From: Rachycentron canadum
Lineage: Eukaryota > Chordata > Actinopteri > Carangiformes > Rachycentridae
Length of the DNA: 64,000 nucleotides
NCBI GenBank assembly: GCA_038496675.1
Contig: CM076651.1
Location: 10,297,352 to 10,361,351 of the forward strand
Direction: 5' to 3'
Below are positions 39,618 through 51,141 of this stretch, piece after piece. A program made the translations under genes and the position numbers. Numbering within the stretch: the first letter of the stretch is position 1; every line of letters starts with the position of its first letter. The notes beneath the pieces are model-generated. The model had not been told where the DNA came from. It saw only the letters and a list, made by a program, of their open reading frames with translations, and searched no databases.

Positions 39618-41787
39618 TTTTTTTTTTAATCAATTTATGTATAAAAAGGATTTAGGGAGGAGTCTACAGATCTATTTTGCGCTGAGTGAAGACTCTAGTC
39701 ACTACTCCAGCCTGTGAAAACAGTTGTATAATGGCTTTGGTGCTTTTTCAAGTCTGAGAAAGTGACCCTGACGCTGTCATACTGATATCATCAGGGTTAC
39801 CTTGGCCTCAGCACGGGGACTGTGTTTCAAACTGGGGAATGGGACTTTACCTGGTTAATGAAAAATATGCAAGCAAGCCGCATTATGGGAACTTTAGGAT
39901 CCAACATTCTTGAAAATTGACTCAACAACTTTACAGAAGTGCATGAGTAAATCGCTGGATTTTCTCTTAAATAAACAGATTTAAAAGTTTTTCATATTTT
40001 CCCAAAAATATGCAACATCATCAGGGCTTGGAGGACAGACCAACCTATGTTTCTTTGAGGTGTGATGTTTATAAAATCCTTGTAAACTGTTCCTGTGTGA
40101 CTGAGTGTGAAAAATAAATAACGTAGAAATGTTATCTACCTTTTAAATAAATGAGATTAAACCTGCTTTGATTCAGGAGAAAAGAGGGACCCACGCATTA
40201 TGATAAAACATTGAATATCATCTACCCTTTCCCTGTTGAAGTGTGCTTTCGGGCCCAAGTGACTCCCCTGGTGGCGTCTCTAGCACCAACACTCACTCAC
40301 ATCCATGCAGCCAAACGGCCACATTATTTACCCTCAGAGCAATGCTGCCCTACCATGCCTCCACATATTCTGTGTGTGTGTGTGCTCACCCATGACAGAG
40401 ACGTCATACTCAATCAGGAACAGAGCTTCCTGGCCGCTCTGCATCAGCATCGTCAGAGCGTCAGCGTGCTTCTCTCTGTTTAAAGGCATCCCATCTATGC
40501 TCAATACTCGGTCTCCGGCCTTCAAAGTGCCCTCTCTGGAGACACAGAGAAGGAGAAAGAAAAAAAATTAAACATGGGCGACCTGCACAAGATGCTCATA
40601 CAAGCGTTTAAGCACCAGTCACAGTAAATCATTAAAGAGTTCCACATGAGTGTTCCTTCCCAGGTGAGATGAAGGATAAATGAGATAAATGGCCGTAAAA
40701 GTCTTTGATGGTGAATTATGTTTGCTCATGTGTTTTGGTAGCCACAGTTTTCATGGGGAAAAGTGCAGTGCTGCATTAGCCTGAGGATGAGCAGTGCCCT
40801 TTCTGCTTTGAAGATAACATAGTCTATATGTGTCACAGACACAGTTTCATGCAGGGGCCTGAACAAACACTAACGCAAATGACATGATCATGTACACATG
40901 AAAATATTGTGTATTTCAAATCCTTTAGATGCACTATTCTTAAAAATATAAATTCATATAGGTGGCAGACATATTTTCATTGCAAACTAAGATGAGGCAA
41001 TTAGTAAAACACATACCCATTAGTCTAGCCATCCACATACACACGCATGCATGCACACATACAATCATCTGAATAGGCTCATTCATGCACGATCATATCA
41101 TAAAATGTATACAAGCCATTTACTTAAATGGCAAAGGGGTCTCAGACTTTTGGACACTACTGTATATATACAAACATTGACTAAATGTCCTCACCTGTCA
41201 GCAGGACCCCCAGGTCTGACGTAGGTAATTACCAGAGGACGAGACCTGCGCCAGTCTTCATGGAAGCCACCTAAAAACCAAACCATAGAGATGAAATCAG
41301 CACAAAAAGAAAGTGCTATTTATCTTTTACAGAATCGTTTATTAAAAAAACATTTCCATCTACATACCTCTCATGACAAACCCAAAGCTGTTTCCCTCTT
41401 TGTGTAAACACACCTCTATAGTTTTGGTTATGACTCCTGATGGGGCCTGGACTAAAGAAAAATAGAAAATGGCAAATTATTGTTGTAAAGCTACAAATTA
41501 AAATTAGAAATGTAAAACGTTATCTGTGTCTGAGTGTCTGAAGTCTAAGTGTTGAATCATGAGAATGAACAGAGCATTGTGAAAATATGTTTAATTAATC
41601 CCAGTGGAGAAATTAATTCTCTGCATTTAATCCATGTTAACAATTTAAGATTTAATGAAATCCAATAAGTATCGGTTTGGTGATTAAAACTGTGCTAAAT
41701 ATAGTTTACAATTTTGAAGATGTCTTGCTTATAACTGTGGTTTTAACACAACTGAACTGTCTACTTTCCAATGTGAATCAGGTGTGC

Positions 41788-41875
<88 letters not shown>

Positions 41876-43794
41876 ATGTATTAAACACGTTTCAGTGGCA
41901 GTCTAATTTGTCTTTTTTCTTCATGTGGTTCCTCTATCTGCTGAGACTTACAGGCAGAGTATTCATCTTGCACCTACCGAATGGCGGCAGCTCGTACTCC
42001 ACCTCCAGCACGACCCGCTCCCCAATGTTCTTCAGCAGGCTGATAATCTCATCGTGGCGAAGCTTTGACAGGTTGATGCCATTCACTGACTTGATGTAGT
42101 CTCCTACATTTAGCTGGTCACTCCTGTGCAAAGTGACAGAGTCACAGATTCATTGAGTGTCAACTGGTTTTTCAAATTGCGAGTTTGTGCAAATTTGCAG
42201 TACTAAAGTGCAATATCAGCTACCAGCTCAATTCTGCATTATTGCCTTAGTTTATTATCATTTCTTATGTGGTTCATAATGGTGAAACCACTGATATTTA
42301 TCAACTGCTTTTAACGGTTCAGACAGGGACATATGTCAAGGAATTAACTATTTAGCATAGCAAATGGTTATACAGTTTAATTTAGCAGAAAAGGCTCTTT
42401 TGTTTGAGGGGGCTCTTAATGAATCTCTGCAGCAATGAGGATTCTGCTGAGAGAGCTAATCCGTCTGAATACTAATGAACACCTACATGACCATAATTCT
42501 TAGTCAAACCAACAACACACAAAACCACAAGTGGAGGAGGCTGGGGTGTTAGAGGAGGCTCTGTCAGAAAACGGCATTGGCATGAGCACAGCCATCTGAG
42601 CAGTAAGTGTGGTACACCTGCCTGGTTTTAATTGGATATTACCTGCCACACAGCTGTGATTAAGCCAGTCATTGTGACGCATACCGAGTCATCCTTTAGT
42701 CCTTTGTCTGAGCTAATGTTGTGCTTAACCTCTAATTCAATCAGTGTTTTGGTTTTAAGAGCCATAACTTTTACTTTCAGTGTTTTTGTTTAGATCTTTT
42801 TAATAAGTTTTGGTTTTGTTACATAGCCAATGTTTGCATCAATAGCTGTTTACTTACTCTGTCTAAGAGAAATGTCGCCAGTTCAGTATCAAACTACTTT
42901 GCATTGCTCGTCATGAAGTTGTAGGAAAACAACCTTCTTGTTCCTATTTCTATCTTCTCTTTTTTTCTACTGAAGTGAGCATGCTTGCTTGTAAACACAG
43001 CAATGGCTGAAGCTCTTGGCTAAGTAAGCAGCTGTCAATGCGAACATTGGCTACGTAACCTAATAGGTCCTTTAAACTCTCTACAAGCTTTCATTTTGTA
43101 CAGTCAGGCCTAACAACATCATCACCCAAACAAGTTGATCTGATCCTGATCAAAACAAAGTGTAACCATCTAATCTGAATAAATGTTTCTTTGTACTGCC
43201 CGATCATGCAGTAATAGAACTATGCATTGAATATTTACAGAGGTAATTGTGATTGATTGTATTCATTTGTGTTCAAAGATGTGGTAGGTTAATTAACACG
43301 CAGAGGCAGCAGTGCAGAACAGTGAGAGGAGGCTATTATTGAGTGGGATGGCTGAGAGCCTCTCCTTTTCAGACACTGACAAAGATGACTGTACACGGTG
43401 TCTCACATATGACATTCTGAGTCAACATGCTGCTCATTGGAGAACTAATTAATTAAATAGATGTTCTGCCCTGATCGCCCCTCTCCCCTTTAGGCAAGTG
43501 CCAATCAGAACTGACAGCAGACAGACAGACAGACGTCTTAACCAGTAGAGCTGTCTGGCCTGTCATCTGGTCCAGTCTCATCACACAGAGTCTCTGCCCA
43601 TCTCTCCTGTCTGCCTGCATGTCTCTCCACCCAGTAAATTAGCTACCACTTCCACACAAGCATGAAGTCAGCTGTGGGAAGACAAGCTGCTTGGAAGAAT
43701 TAGCACAGTGTCTGTCTTTAAACCTCCTTGGACTTGACAAGTGATGGCATATTGGGCCAAGACATTTTCAGAGGGGCTGTGTCATTCTTACAAA

Positions 43795-43872
<78 letters not shown>

Positions 43873-46800
43873 TGTGTGTGTGTGTGTGTTTCTTCAGTCA
43901 CACGCTGCTTAATCATCATGAAATGTGAGTCTTCCGCTGAATTTTTTCTGAGGGTTGGTGTTGAGGGAAATGATTTTAATGTCGTTGACTATAGGGAAAA
44001 GAAGTTTAATTGAGTAATTAAGCCATATTTGAAGTTTCACAAATGAGCTATTTTGAAAAATGACCACGCTGCACTGAAGAGAAGTGACAAAAGAAAGAAA
44101 CATAATTAATTTACAGGCACATCCTATATAGTTTCCTGGGATTTTACTTAAAAACAAGCACCCTGTTGGGGTGTTACTGTGTGGGTTGGCATCAAGCTGA
44201 TGTAACACAACGCCTGCAGTGCAGCAGTTAAGGTGAGCTGGTGTAACTTTGCAACACGTGCATGTTTGTGGGAGCAGAATAACATGTGCGGACAGCTCAG
44301 TGTGGTTGCCAAGTTTTAATCGCATCACAGAGCTGAGATCTCACCTGGCAGCTAGCCCACCTGGCCGTAGGTTTGACACTCTGGGCTTGCCGTCCTTGTC
44401 AGACCCTCCGGAGATGGTGAGGCCAAGGCTGCTACCTTCCTTTTTCATCAGGTCCACTGTGGTCACTCCTCTGTACTCTTCTGCTGACAGATACAGAGAA
44501 CAGCACAGATTCACTGTCAGCATTAGCGGCTGCTTGACAGAATCACCCTGTCTGAGAGGCAACGAAAGACCCTTCTTTCTTCTTCTTTCTTTCCTGAAAC
44601 CCCGCTAAAATGCTCTCTGACACACAACCACATACTTTATTTTCTCACTTTCCTGTCTTTTTCTTGTTCCTTCAAATCTCTCAGTTTGACTGAATCTTTG
44701 TGATGGCCTCAGCGGGAGGAGGAGGAAAAGTGGTGTTTTATTAAAACCATTCTAAATACTATTAATGGTAAGGAAATGAATACTAATTGAAAATTACAGC
44801 AGAGTCATTAGTTCATAAATTGATATCCAATTGTATTCTTTAATGAATGAAAATTAGTTTGACATTAACTCTGATGGATTTGTGGTTATACAGCGTCATC
44901 AGAGGACTCATTCTGTCTTGTGGTCCCCATTGTGCTGTGCTGTTAAATCATTCTATGTGAAGTCTACCAAGTGCAGTTTAGTACCAATGACAGGTATGCC
45001 ACACAAGCATTTTTTTCACCTTATCTAAGCATTCAAAACAACGCAACATCAACCAAAATACAGCAGACATGTGACTCTATATGCACACAGACAGAAAATC
45101 TCAGAAAATACAGCATGACTCCTTTTCCTCTTCTTTTTCAGGACGCAGGTGAATTAGGTGCAGTAGCGTGAATCAGACAACACACAGAAAGCGAAATGAT
45201 GTAAAGTCAGGTTTGACTGTATTATACCTGAAAGGCTGCGCCTCCTGGATGAATGTGATTGGTCAGTTACCCCGGACTCCTTGCTCCCCTTTGAGTATGG
45301 TCCTTCATCTGAGGAGACAGCAGGAAGGTTTGAAACACCGTAATTATATGTAGGGAAACTCTACGGCAGAAGGCTAAATGAACACAGCCAACTATTGCAC
45401 ATCATGACAGCTGCCCACACTTTAATGCCTTGAACTGCACCTTGAGTAACAATGGGGGCTCTGGGAGGGAAACATCATTGAGCCAACAGTCACAGCCATC
45501 CATCAGGCATTAGCTGAAACAAAGTGATCAGCCTAGAATGAGGAACCTAGAATGTCATTCCACTTTGTGAATCCTGTAAAGGGTTCAATGGTTTAAAATA
45601 GCTCCTCTCTGTCTGCAGCACAGACCCTTGAAAACCATTAATTTAACACAAGAATACATTTGCGGCAAGCTTGATGTATGCGACCATTAAAGCATGGGAA
45701 TTTTCCTGAAGGAACAGCATGCGGTTAATGGACTGTTCAGGCACGGAGAGAAAATCATAATTTTTATGTCATTTACAGCAGCTGCTATGGAAAGCAGGGA
45801 CATGTTCAATCTGCACTGCAGGGTGAATGTATCTCTTTTTATTTTTTTTTTACCGATAGTGGGACCCATTTCTGACACAGCACTGGGCTGGCCTCAGATT
45901 AGCAGAGCCACTGCCTGGCCTTCTGAGCCTGAATGCAGCCATACAAGCATGTCAGCAGTCGCAGTGATGAGGAAACTGACTTGGCACTTCTGTAATCCTG
46001 TCCACTGTGGATTACCTTTTCAGATGTCCGGCACAGTGATTGAACATCATATTATAAACTTAAGCAAGCGCTGTGCCAAGTCTTCTTTTAAAGAGCGGAG
46101 GGGGCGTGATAGTGCTCAACCTTACAGACATCAAACTTAAGTCTCCAGTGACTGAGGTTGATACTACACAGTACAGACATTGAATAAAATTTTTGAACAC
46201 CACTTAGTCAGAAACTGTGCAACCAGAGGTTTTCAAACTTGTAGTTGGTCTGTTCAACACAGGCAGTGCTTACAAGCAGCAGCAGTGGCTGTGACCTACA
46301 GCTCCTAGAGGCAACTGAAGTACTTCAAAACCCTTAGTGCCCAATTACTGCAGTTTGCATCAAAAACGCTACTCCTTCTCAGTCATAACTCAGTCAAATC
46401 TGAACTGAGTCTGAAGGATACAATTATCTCCAACATCCACCGGAATGAATATACATAAATCTGTTAAGAAAAAAAAGATGCTCCTTATCTGTAAAACTTG
46501 CCTGAGAATAACAGCATTTTTGAGCTTTCTTCAGAGTCACATTAATCCAATATAATAGCTGTGTGTACATCCATGAGTACATGGCAAACTAGAATTAATA
46601 GCAAATTTGGCATAGTCTTTATTTTGTCAATTCGCTAAAATGAAACAAATATAGCATAAAAATTTGGGGCTGAAGTTGTAGTCCACAGCACAACTCCCCC
46701 TGAATCCAGCATTATACTTTTTAATTTACTACCTCCAAAACTATGGCTCTGATCAGTGTAATGCCACGTGACAAAATTTGACGTTAACAGATTATTATTA

Positions 46801-48906
46801 TCATGGGCATTGTTCTTTGTCTCATTTCTTTTTGGTATCTTATAGGCCTGTATAATGTATAGGGGTCTGTTATCATTTAAAAGGTGACATCTTGACATGA
46901 CAAGACATTTCAGTTACTCTGACATGTCTTTCTCTTTTATGTGTGCTGATTTGTAGAGACGGAACTGGGGGAGGCAAGTGCTGGGAGGGCATCCAACCTA
47001 CTGCCTTCTCTCTGTCCACATCAAATTTCCACATGTGCCCAACTGAGGATGAAGCCTTCAGACAGCTGAGAGGCATGGATCTTTTGTCAAACCTTCCCTG
47101 ACCTGAAACCTTTGGGCAAGCGCTGGATATAAGGAGAAAAGAAGAAAATTCAGCCTTCTTAAGCTGCATGAGTCAGACCTGAACTACAGATATATTTCTC
47201 CCGGGCTTGCATATTTTAGTGATGTATAGAACATACAGTGCATATGTATGATATGGTATATACACTAATTTACACACATCCTTGCACAAACATCCTGTCC
47301 AGTAGCTGTGAGGCACAAACACACATACGCAAAGTGAGTGACACATCATAAACACATTAATCTAGGCAAAAGCCTTGTAACCATGCAGGCTCCTTAGGGC
47401 CCCTGACAGTCCAGCAGCTGTCATTGCAGTCAAAAGGCAACATTAGCTCTGGGTTACACAGACCCAACGCGCTGCACGTGACTGAATGCTACTGTACCGT
47501 CAAACCAACCCCCAGCCATCTTCCTCGAGCTTACAACAACCATCACTCACCCTCACGGGCAGAATTAGGATCAGGATGAAGCTGATTGATAAACAGCCCC
47601 AACAATGAACACACACAAAAAAAATCATCTCTGTTGTCTTTGTAAAGGAAATTAGTTACCGGCACAAGGAAATGATTTGCCAGAGAAGCTGAATGTAAAG
47701 GAGCTTGGAGCATCGCACTGACTAAAATAAAATTCTTCATATAAATACGTGGTGAGTTAATTAACTCCTGATGTAATTCAGGGCACTGTACACCATCCCT
47801 CCCATATCCAATCAGGATGTAGGTTAAATATGGGGGCAGCACTGACAATGACAATGAAATCATAATGCTATTTTAAGAAGTAAAACTTTATTTATAAACT
47901 GGGCCCGGCCAGACCCAGTTTACATTGCTATATCTGCCCCAAATACACATGGCAGGATGGTATGAAGAGCTGGTGGTCGAGCCTAATGACATTTGAATCT
48001 CTTGCAATATCACTGCCATAACACATGCAGTGTAATATCTAATTAATAAATAAACATATTTGCATTAACATTAAATGGGTGATCAACTTGTTGTGGATGC
48101 CTCTCAGTTGAATACATTTAAGACATAAGCAGCTCTTTACAGGCTAGTAAATAATCCAGGGGATCACTCACCCCCTAAAATCCTCTACTACAACACACAA
48201 GCAGACCCTCCACACGATCAAAGTGTGGTGCTCTTACCAATGCTGTTCTTGGTGTCTCTCCTCAGACCACACAGCATGGCTGTAGTTAAGTCAGCACAGC
48301 CACCCTCGGGAAGTAAACCCTGCTGATCTTCAGTACTGGCCAGAGAACTAAGGCTCCACCTGAAGTAAAAGCAGGCGAGAGACAGAGTCTCAGCCGCTCA
48401 CATAAAACAAAAACACCATCTTCCTTTCATCATTCTTTTTTCCTCCAGTCCAACATTTGCTTGACCCTTGTCCTTGTTTTTAAAGCCCAGTGAAGTCTGG
48501 AGCTCCAGAGGGCAATTTATGATCCTCAAAGATCCTCAAGTTCCCTCTTCTTTTTAAACTTGGTGAGAAAAAGATGTCAGGGTCAAATGATTCTCCTCAA
48601 TCTTCAAAAATATGCATCTGCTAAACTCTGTCTTTCTATAAAATCCAAAGCAAGGAGAGAAATGGTTTACGTCCTTTTCTTGTCATCTTGCTGTGGCTCT
48701 GTTTTTGAGCCACTCTTACTAATCGTTGGTCCTTTTTCCAGAGGATTTATCATCCCTTGTTCGTACACTCACATGAGCTCACACATAACATTTCTCTCTT
48801 GCATACAGAGCTTGAGTGAGTGTGCTTTGCTCACTCTCTCTTTCTCTCTCTCCCTCTGCCAGAGGGGTTCAGTGAGGCAGCCACACACGATAGTCACTCC
48901 CTCCCC

Positions 48907-48976
<70 letters not shown>

Positions 48977-51018
48977 TCACTCACTCACTCACTCACTCTT
49001 TATCCATTTCCCACTAAGTCAAACACATCCTCAAACCCACCCACTCACACACGCATACACACAGTGAGATTAGGCATAACAAAACTGCACAATCCCCACA
49101 CATTCAACTCCCGGCACAATTAACACCACCTGCACATTCAATGTCAGACTGAGCCTTGCACAGTGTCACGTTATTCACACACACACGCACACACATACAC
49201 ACACATACACACAGCGGCAAATCACATAGCAAATGAAAATTTCTGTGCAGCTGCCTGTTTGAGAACATGTCTAACAGCTGCAATTCATTCAAAATATTGT
49301 CTAGTTGTTGAGCTCAGGACAGGTTTGAATTGTAAACGTGAAAATAAATGAATCGCAGATGAAAAAGGGGGGGAACGCTTAGAATCCAGGCAATTATGGG
49401 CCTGAAAATTAAATGCGTGCGCTGAAGGCCTAACGTTCTTGCTGTCTGAACCGTCGCCACACCTGTCTGACCATTTGTCACGCACACAAGCCTTGACGCC
49501 TGCTACTTCCTGACCCCCACTGAAAGCAATACCACCGCTCACTGGCAGCCGCTCTTCTCTTTGCCTGCTTTATTTGTACTGGCCACTACATACAAATAGA
49601 TGTCAATCACTGAGACTTTGGAGGCAGATAAATGGGATTAAAAAAAAACAAAAAAAAAACACAGCACACAAAAATTTTGAATTTCACAATGTGAAACTAC
49701 TCTCCCTGTTCAACAACTGTTAATTTAACAGGTGAAGAAAGTGATTACAAACAAACACATCCATGTTTCAACCCGCTGTTGCATGAAGCCTAATTAGTCA
49801 GCTGTACCAGTGGACACAATACTCTTCGGTGTAGATAATTTCCTCTGAGAATTTTGTCCTTAATACCCCATTTACAATGTGAGCAAGCACAGTCTTTCAG
49901 AGCGAGACTAATTAATTTCCAGCAGAATAAAGAGAAGCAGGAGACGGAGCAGTGTGCTGGACTGATAAAAAACCTCTGGGAACAGGGTGGCAAACGTTGG
50001 GATATAATAAAAATTGACTCTTCTACACTTCCTCTAGAAATCAGCATTATTGATGCAGAGGGAGGGATAATGTCATGATTAGATTAGGAAAGTAGGAGGG
50101 AACGAAGAACGGCAGTGTATGAAAAGGTTATTAAGGTGTCAGAAGACGACAATGGCATGCAGCTTTATATTAGTTCCTGGTAGTGGTGGATTGTACTTTT
50201 TTTTAAATCCTCTTGAAAACATCATGATTTTCATGCCATATAGTCAGGGTGGGTGGCCTGAAACACAACCTCCTCATCGATCAAATTGACCACACTGCCA
50301 TCTTATGGTGATTGGCTCCAGTTGCATGTGAAAATCTGAAGAGCAAAATCACTAATTCACTTGTCGGCCAAGAAAACAGAGGATGTGTCAGACATACTCA
50401 TGCTTCAGTGGTCACCTTTAAACACGTCCAAAAGAGCAGGCAAATGTTCGGTTTGGCAGTCCTGCTGCAAACAGGCACACATTTGTTCTCTGTTTTTAAA
50501 ATGACTTCAGATGATGTAAGTAATTTGGTGACTCTCTCGTGACCCATTTGCATTAATATTACCCTATTTAGTATTTATAAGCAGTATAGAAACATTTATT
50601 CAGTTGCTCATAATGTTGTATAATGCTGTACACAGCTTTTTCATATGAAGCCATTTCCTATTTTATTGTGTTTTTACAATATCGCCATTCATGAGCTGTT
50701 TATTCAGCAGCCTCCACTTATGGGGATCCACAGGAGTTATAGTTGACAACTGCATCAATAAACACACAAATCTGAAACTACATTGAGGTGTGTCATAACC
50801 ATTATTTAACTTTTATACACTGCTTATAAATGCTTAACAGGGGATTACAGTAAAGTGTTGTCCTCCTGTTTTTTAAAACTACAAAACTGGTGAATAAAAC
50901 ATATCTGTCCTTACAATGTTAAAGGCATGAACTGAACATATCTCCATTTCCAGGAGGTTTTACCTTTGGTTCTCCCTCTGATGATGCCCAGTCGACATCG
51001 GAGAGAAAAAGAGAACAT
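23581..51018 (-). CDS. grip2: Glutamate receptor-interacting protein 2 (GRIP2/ABP), seven-PDZ scaffold
   Basis: It is a cytoplasmic scaffold that binds AMPA-receptor GluA2/3 tails, ephrins/Eph receptors and others, and links them to trafficking proteins. Coding exons in order: 51018-50964 (or alternative 48277-48238), 45308-45228, 44483-44345, 42123-41978, 41451-41368, 41270-41195, 40535-40390, 38076-37929, 37836-37667, 34610-34482, 34228-34067, 33371-33185, 31946-31801, 31696-31616, 31197-31134, 30727-30582, 29729-29585, 29254-29115, 28643-28461, 28359-28200, 26963-26849, 26542-26318, 24358-24212, 23778-23581. All junctions keep frame: 1090 residues. PDZ domains lie near 51-137, 148-237, 249-335, 460-553, 562-648, 662-745 and 976-1060. 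PDZ3 (PSAGLGISLTTT) and the linker with its His-rich stretch favour GRIP2 over GRIP1. An in-frame ATG at 51141 would add 41 residues. The paralogue letter is undecided. Confidence 0.95.
24055..24185. repeat. Teleost MITE-like repeat, right-end fragment (copy B)
   Basis: The segment 'gcaagaaagcaaataaaac' followed by 'tatttcccaaaatgttaaactggtccttt' is the inverted counterpart of the copy A start at 17020. The fragment ends about 26 bp from the grip2 exon border at 24212. Confidence 0.6.
24359..26317 (-). other. grip2 intron before the first PDZ7 exon
   Basis: Apart from the MITE-like copy at 24815-25175 nothing was found. The spacer is AT-rich, with short chance frames only. Confidence 0.6.
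24815..25175. repeat. Teleost MITE-like repeat, near full-length (copy C)
   Basis: The left part 'tttggggaaatatgtttgca' and the right part 'gcaagaaagtggaatg' then 'ttgaactattccttta' are inverted ends. Between them are the palindromic 'tgctaagctaagctagctg' and 'ttagcttagcata' blocks that mark this abundant percomorph family. Confidence 0.7.
27541..28100. repeat. Percomorph interspersed repeat ('accaccactg' family) in grip2 intron
   Basis: It starts after A-rich runs (27541-27577). It contains 'acaagtaaaagtcctgcattc' at about 27628, 'gtagaagtataaagtagctt' at about 28011, and ends 'ttccaccactgc' near 28093. This is a very common percomorph element with 'aagtaaaagtac' character. Related pieces are at 29935-30540 and 36100-36195. 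Confidence 0.6.
29935..30540. repeat. Second copy of the same repeat family, with another element inserted
   Basis: The right end, 'aaatacagtacttgaataaatg' then 'cacttggtcactttcctctactg', parallels the 28093 end. The middle (about 30120-30345) looks like a different fish repeat, ending in 'gattgggaaccactgg'. The block stops about 40 bp short of the grip2 exon at 30582. Confidence 0.5.
31947..33184 (-). other. grip2 intron within PDZ4
   Basis: AT-rich intron with an A-run near 32360 and a T-run at 33060-33074. A diverged 'gggacccactgctg' interspersed-repeat end is visible near 32980. No exon was found. Confidence 0.5.
34067..34610 (-). other. grip2: grip2 exons for the PDZ3-PDZ4 linker
   Basis: Exon 34610-34482 starts VKVQKSNHHHWDQ, matching the VK(V/I)QRS...W start of the GRIP linker, and has nine histidines in 43 residues. 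Exon 34228-34067 is Ser/Pro-rich and ends with the basic motif GKRRNRKKDHKSS, matching RRRQRRREHKSS in mammalian GRIP2. No domain is expected; the region is likely disordered. Confidence 0.85.
34611..37666 (-). other. grip2 intron between PDZ3 and the linker
   Basis: The flanking exons join in phase, with no residue missing against GRIP2. It holds a G12 run at 35816-35827, a (GT)n patch at 36537-36558, an 'aagtacttttac'-type repeat piece at about 36100-36195 and another diverged repeat at about 37020-37300. The open frame at 36524-36721 is not supported as an exon. Confidence 0.55.
37020..37300. repeat. Diverged teleost interspersed repeat
   Basis: 'ctgcacaattaatggaaat' followed by 'ataatcgaaatcacaatatg' is a decayed form of a common fish element built on 'gattaatcgaaattataatcg'. 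Recognised from memory; borders are approximate. Confidence 0.45.
38505..38920. repeat. Degenerate tandem repeat, about 20-bp unit, with gggccc flank
   Basis: Imperfect units of the type 'caaaactactacaaaatgac' recur from about 38660 to 38900 (for example 'caaaactactacaaaatta', 'caaaacaactacaaaatgtg', 'taaactgaccacaaaaaggg'). The left side has 'ggcccctgaccccatgggcccgg'-type sequence. Similar arrays are common in percomorph introns. Confidence 0.55.
39567..39614. repeat. (TATC)12 microsatellite in grip2 intron
   Basis: Twelve perfect TATC units followed by a T-run, in the intron 38077-40389. The rest of that intron, apart from the 38505-38920 array, is unremarkable. Confidence 0.95.
41790..41872. 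repeat. (CA)n microsatellite beside a PDZ1 exon
   Basis: About 41 uninterrupted CA units, 106 bp from the donor of the grip2 exon ending at 41978, on the intron side. Confidence 0.97.
42124..44344 (-). other. grip2 intron within PDZ1
   Basis: It contains a long (TG)n tract at 43799-43889 and a (CAGA)n patch near 43519-43532. No exon, RNA gene or known repeat family was recognised elsewhere. Confidence 0.55.
43799..43889. repeat. (TG)n microsatellite in grip2 intron
   Basis: About 45 TG units with a single TC interruption near 43872. Confidence 0.97.
44484..45227 (-). other. grip2 intron between leader exon and PDZ1
   Basis: No exon and no recognised repeat were found, apart from a short pyrimidine-rich (CTTT)n patch near 44563-44594. 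Confidence 0.5.
45309..48237 (-). other. grip2 intron downstream of the MLCGLRR first exon
   Basis: It is low in recognisable repeats. It holds a 148-codon open frame on the plus strand (45694-46140) that I do not recognise and do not call a gene. It could contain conserved regulatory DNA, but nothing in the sequence proves it. Confidence 0.45.
48238..48277 (-). CDS. grip2: grip2 alternative first coding exon (MLCGLRR form)
   Basis: It encodes MLCGLRRDTKNSI and leaves one base G before a GTAAGA donor, so it joins the exon at 45308 in the same phase as the 51018 exon. This N-terminus matches a known mammalian GRIP2 isoform start (MLCGLRR). If the 51018 exon were spliced into this one through the AG just upstream (about 48358), the frame would hit a stop. 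The two exons are therefore alternative starts, and a separate promoter upstream of 48360 is implied. Confidence 0.8.
48278..50963 (-). other. grip2 intron / promoter side of the alternative first exon
   Basis: This must hold the promoter of the MLCGLRR transcript. No TATA box in a convincing position was seen. It has the (CA)n/(CACT)n tract at 48909-48998, a shorter (CA)n patch at 49175-49213 and A-runs near 49640-49660. Confidence 0.45.
48909..48998. repeat. (CA)n followed by (CACT)n compound microsatellite
   Basis: About 31 CA units (to 48972) run directly into about seven CACT units. It lies some 630 bp upstream of the alternative grip2 start codon at 48277. Confidence 0.97.
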
Positions 51019-51141
51019 CCTCCTCTTTCCTCCTGAAGACCGGCTGCCTTTCCTCAGGGAATCTGACTGAGGGAAGGCAAAGGAGAGCTGCTTGGGAGTG
51101 AGGCGCCCCTTTCCAAACACTACCCTCGCTGACATGTTCAT
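50964..51141 (-). CDS. grip2: grip2 first coding exon, long N-terminal form
   Basis: From the ATG at 51018 it encodes MFSFSLRCRLGIIRGRTK, then donor GTAAAA with one base (G) left over. The next exon begins AT, giving the junction ...RTK-DEGPYS. This aligns with the known GRIP1 N-terminus ([24 protein letters not shown]). The frame stays open upstream to an ATG at 51141 (MNMSARVVFGKG...), adding 41 basic, serine-rich residues. All three in-frame ATGs (51141, 51135, 51018) have A at -3. Similarity favours 51018. Cys8 is a possible palmitoylation site by analogy with GRIP family N-termini. Confidence 0.85.

Larger units (their letters stand above)
37667..45308 (-). other. grip2: grip2 exons for PDZ1-PDZ3
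   Basis: The exon at 45308-45228 is a serine-rich leader. PDZ1 is split over 44483-44345 (ligand loop SLGLTISGG) and 42123-41978. PDZ2 covers 41451-41368 (SFGFVMRGG), 41270-41195 and 40535-40390. PDZ3 covers 38076-37929 (GLGISLTTT) and 37836-37667. Each domain has the split typical of GRIP genes, with a break after the (A/P)(A/S/V)(A/D/E)R motif. In the family PDZ1-3 bind ephrins, Fraser-complex and trafficking partners. Confidence 0.92.

Noticed and set aside
48278..48358. Internal coding exon of grip2 extending the MLCGLRR exon upstream
   Set aside because: The frame is open back to an AG at about 48358. Joining it to the 50964 donor, however, shifts the frame to a stop, so it is treated as 5' UTR of an alternative first exon.
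48560..49123. 187-codon open frame on the plus strand
   Set aside because: It is kept open by the CA/CACT microsatellite (His-Thr and Leu-Thr-His repeats) and has no family resemblance. The same applies to frames over 8280, 41800 and 43850.
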